DNA of 64,000 bases, from assembly GCA_041946825.1 (NCBI GenBank), contig JBHGBD010000009.1, forward strand, positions 1 to 64,000. Reading direction: 5' to 3'. Both the position numbers and the translations under genes were made by a program. Positions within the stretch are counted from its first letter, which is position 1. Every line of letters starts with the position of its first letter. The stretch comes from CAZTHM01 sp041946825 (GTDB lineage Bacteria; Acidobacteriota; Terriglobia; UBA7540). The notes beneath the pieces are model-generated. The model saw only the letters and a program-made list of their open reading frames with translations, was not told the origin of the DNA and searched no databases. Of the stretch, positions 62,493 to 64,000 are shown piece after piece.

Positions 62493-63053
62493 TCATGCGG
62501 GCTCCCCGGGCTTTGTCAGGTCGTACTGCTGCCGCCCCCGAATCGGCGGATACGGCAGGTCGAGCATCTTCCAGCTCACGCCGTCGCGGTTTCCCCCGTG
62601 GCGCGGATCGCCATAGAAACCCTGCATCGTGTGGTTGACGACCAGATCGAAAAACGCTTTGGCCGAGCTGCGCTTCCAGACTTCGCCCGCGGCCTCGCCT
62701 TTCTCGAGAGCCGTCAGAACGGCGAGTTGCTTTTCGGCGGGCAGGTCGGCAAATTTCCCGCCGTGCCGGGCGAGGCTAGACTGATCAACTCCGATCAGTC
62801 CTTCCCGGTAAGCCCTCTGGTGCCGCCTGAGATATCCGACAAGTTGTCGGTCGATGAAGTTCACCACGCCTGCCTGCGTCGCCCCCGCGTCCTTGTCGGC
62901 AGGGACAATTTGTTCGCAGATGGCGCCAAGGGTCCTCGCCTCCTCAAGGGTGAGGAATCGCCACGGACTAATTGTCTTGGTACAAGACGCCGCAGGCGCG
63001 ACGGCCGCCGTGGCCGCAATCTGCATGAACTTCCGCCGATTAAGTTTCCTCAT
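62493..63053 (-). CDS. gluconate 2-dehydrogenase subunit 3 family protein
   Basis: A 186-residue Tat-exported small subunit. The leader LNRRKFMQIAATAAVAPAASC also has a lipobox-like Cys. Body: FLTLEEARTLGAICEQIVPADKDAGATQAGVVNFIDRQL, the family's opening with the conserved I-P-D/A-D-x-x-G-A, and FFDLVVNHTMQGFYGDPRHGGNRDGVSWKMLDLPYPP, the conserved Y-G-D-P-x-x-G-G-N motif. It acts as a chaperone or stabilising subunit that piggybacks the flavoprotein through the Tat system. ATG 63053 is chosen (leader intact); the frame upstream to 63179 has no leader character. It is first of the three-gene operon. Confidence 0.9.
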   Translation of the reverse strand: MRKLNRRKFMQIAATAAVAPAASCTKTISPWRFLTLEEARTLGAICEQIVPADKDAGATQAGVVNFIDRQLVGYLRRHQRAYREGLIGVDQSSLARHGGKFADLPAEKQLAVLTALEKGEAAGEVWKRSSAKAFFDLVVNHTMQGFYGDPRHGGNRDGVSWKMLDLPYPPIRGRQQYDLTKPGEPA

Positions 63054-63252
63054 GGCAGTCTCTTCGGGCTTAATGTCACTCTGAAACGCGGCAAACTGCC
63101 GCAATCCCACGTGATTCCCCTCAGTAGCAGGTTGTCTGTAGCAAGCCGGATTCCTGTCTCCCGCCTCTTGCGTTCCCATCGGCTCGGGAGCAATATCACG
63201 AAAAATCAGAACGGTCTGACTGGTAGGGTGGTCTTTGTCTATGAGGACCCGG

Positions 63253-63825
63253 ATGGCAGTATCAGGGCAGGTGAGCTTGAGCGCGCCACTGGAGATGACT
63301 GACGCCGCCCGGGATGAGTTTGAGGTAGCGGTCCGCGAACATGCGAAGTTCGTTTACAAAGTTGTTTATTCGGTCCTCCGCAACCACCACGATGCCGAAG
63401 ACGCGGCGCAAGAGACTTTTCTGCGCTTATTGCGGCAGCAAAAGAAATGGCCCGAAATCCGCGACCGGCGCGCGTGGCTGGCGCGGACAGCCTGGCGTGT
63501 GGCGCTCGATCGTCGGAAGCCCACGCCGGAAGTGGCGCTCGATGAGGTGGCGAAGGCAGTGCTTGAACTCAGGGACCAGGGAGCAGGGGCGGACGAAATC
63601 GCTTCGACCGAGCAGATGAAGAACCTGCTCGGACGGCTCATCGCCGCGCTGCCTCAGGACTTGCGCGATGCCGTGGCGCTCTCGACGGCGGAGGAGATGA
63701 CTTCGGTGGAGATATCGGAAGTTCTGGGGATTCCCGAAGGGTCGGTGAGGACGCGGCTGATGCGCGCGCGCGAAATCCTGCGCCAGAAGCTCGCGGCCAT
63801 TCTGGAGCGGAAACATGAATCCTAG
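63253..63825 (+). CDS. ECF-type RNA polymerase sigma factor
   Basis: A 190-residue sigma-70 family protein. Sigma-2 (about 20-85) shows YKVVYSVLRNHHDAEDAAQETFLRLLRQ and the RDRRAWLARTAWRVALDRRK melting region. Sigma-4 (about 130-185) shows LIAALPQDLRDAVALSTAEEMTSVEISEVLGIPEGSVRTRLMRAREILRQKL. ATG 63253 has GAGGA five bases upstream and is preferred over TTG 63235 and ATG 63241. It overlaps the next gene by 11 bases, the usual coupling between an ECF sigma factor and its anti-sigma. It is divergent from the dehydrogenase operon, which could be a target. Confidence 0.92.
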   Translation: MAVSGQVSLSAPLEMTDAARDEFEVAVREHAKFVYKVVYSVLRNHHDAEDAAQETFLRLLRQQKKWPEIRDRRAWLARTAWRVALDRRKPTPEVALDEVAKAVLELRDQGAGADEIASTEQMKNLLGRLIAALPQDLRDAVALSTAEEMTSVEISEVLGIPEGSVRTRLMRAREILRQKLAAILERKHES

Positions 63826-64000
63826 AGAAAGGGAACGCTTCGTGGATGATCTGCTCGACGCGTCGCTTCGCCAATATCGAAGCGCCGAACCGCGAGCGGG
63901 ATTGGAGAATCGCATCCTGGCCAGCGTTCGAGCGAGCGAGTTCGCCACCCAGCCGCGCCGATGGGCGTGGGCTCTTGCGGGCGGCGTGGCGATACTCGTA
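63815..64000 (+). CDS. probable membrane anti-sigma factor (5' part, truncated by window end)
   Basis: 62 codons are visible before the window ends. The start ATG lies inside the sigma gene, with an 11-base overlap. The N-terminus is a charged helical segment (FVDDLLDASLRQYRSAEPRAGLENRILASVRA), then Arg-flanked hydrophobic residues beginning WAWALAGGVAILV, the start of a membrane helix. No zinc-binding HxxxCxxC is seen in the visible part. Gene order and architecture point to an anti-sigma factor for the upstream sigma. Confidence 0.7.
   Translation, partial: MNPRERERFVDDLLDASLRQYRSAEPRAGLENRILASVRASEFATQPRRWAWALAGGVAILV

Overview
This is a GC-rich bacterial chromosome fragment that most resembles an Acidobacteriota (Terriglobia/Bryobacterales-like) genome. 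The reasons are two very large Oar-type TonB-dependent receptors with N-terminal carboxypeptidase-regulatory-like domains, a sulfatase-TPR fusion, a CRTAC1 (FG-GAP plus ASPIC/UnbV) protein, Gfo/Idh/MocA and GMC oxidoreductases with twin-arginine-like signals, several ECF sigma factors, and frequent GTG/TTG starts behind good Shine-Dalgarno sites. The assignment comes from family content only. I see no rRNA, tRNA, CRISPR array, prophage or origin.

1-5.1 kb: the end of a PxKF surface protein, an RNase H-fold exonuclease and a J-domain protein. Next is a small regulon: dsrE-like, flavin-binding and SnoaL-like genes on the minus strand, divergent from a TetR regulator and a small membrane protein, with two matching TetR-type palindromes between them. 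5.1-17.8 kb: a lipocalin-like secreted protein, a discoidin/TIM-barrel secreted enzyme, a carboxymuconolactone-decarboxylase gene facing a SigJ/ECF41-like sigma gene with two ECF41-type promoter motifs between them, trmO, a VOC-SpoIIE phosphatase fusion, a DMT exporter, a beta-propeller, a parallel beta-helix protein and an FkbM methyltransferase. 17.86-18.51 kb: a single-gene IS200/REP-type element bounded by mirror-image hairpin sets.

18.7-42.4 kb: a glycan-degradation region with a GH29 fucosidase, an NagX-like membrane acyltransferase, a PQQ dehydrogenase with an internal cytochrome c domain, a tandem alpha/beta hydrolase, a lyase-like toroid protein, a sulfatase-like TPR protein, a TonB receptor, a TPR protein, a GH42-like enzyme, a GH20 hexosaminidase and a CRTAC1 protein. 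The likely logic is outer-membrane import of a modified oligosaccharide (perhaps sulfated, acylated, or containing uronate, fucose or hexosamine), followed by periplasmic trimming and oxidation.

42.5-53.2 kb: three aldehyde dehydrogenases (one methylmalonate-semialdehyde type), a second TonB receptor with a textbook terminator, and a secreted-type Gfo/Idh/MocA oxidoreductase. 53.4-64 kb: a duplicated-motif TPR protein, a receiver-HATPase fusion, glgX, a second tandem hydrolase, and a three-gene membrane flavin dehydrogenase operon (subunit 3, GMC flavoprotein, nine-haem cytochrome). An ECF sigma/anti-sigma pair is divergent from that operon and is cut by the window end.

The most noteworthy items are the paired ECF41-type promoters, the two-operator TetR regulon, the VOC-SpoIIE and receiver-HATPase fusions, the Thr-type sulfatase-TPR protein, and the nine-haem cytochrome replacing the usual small cytochrome of a gluconate-dehydrogenase-like complex.
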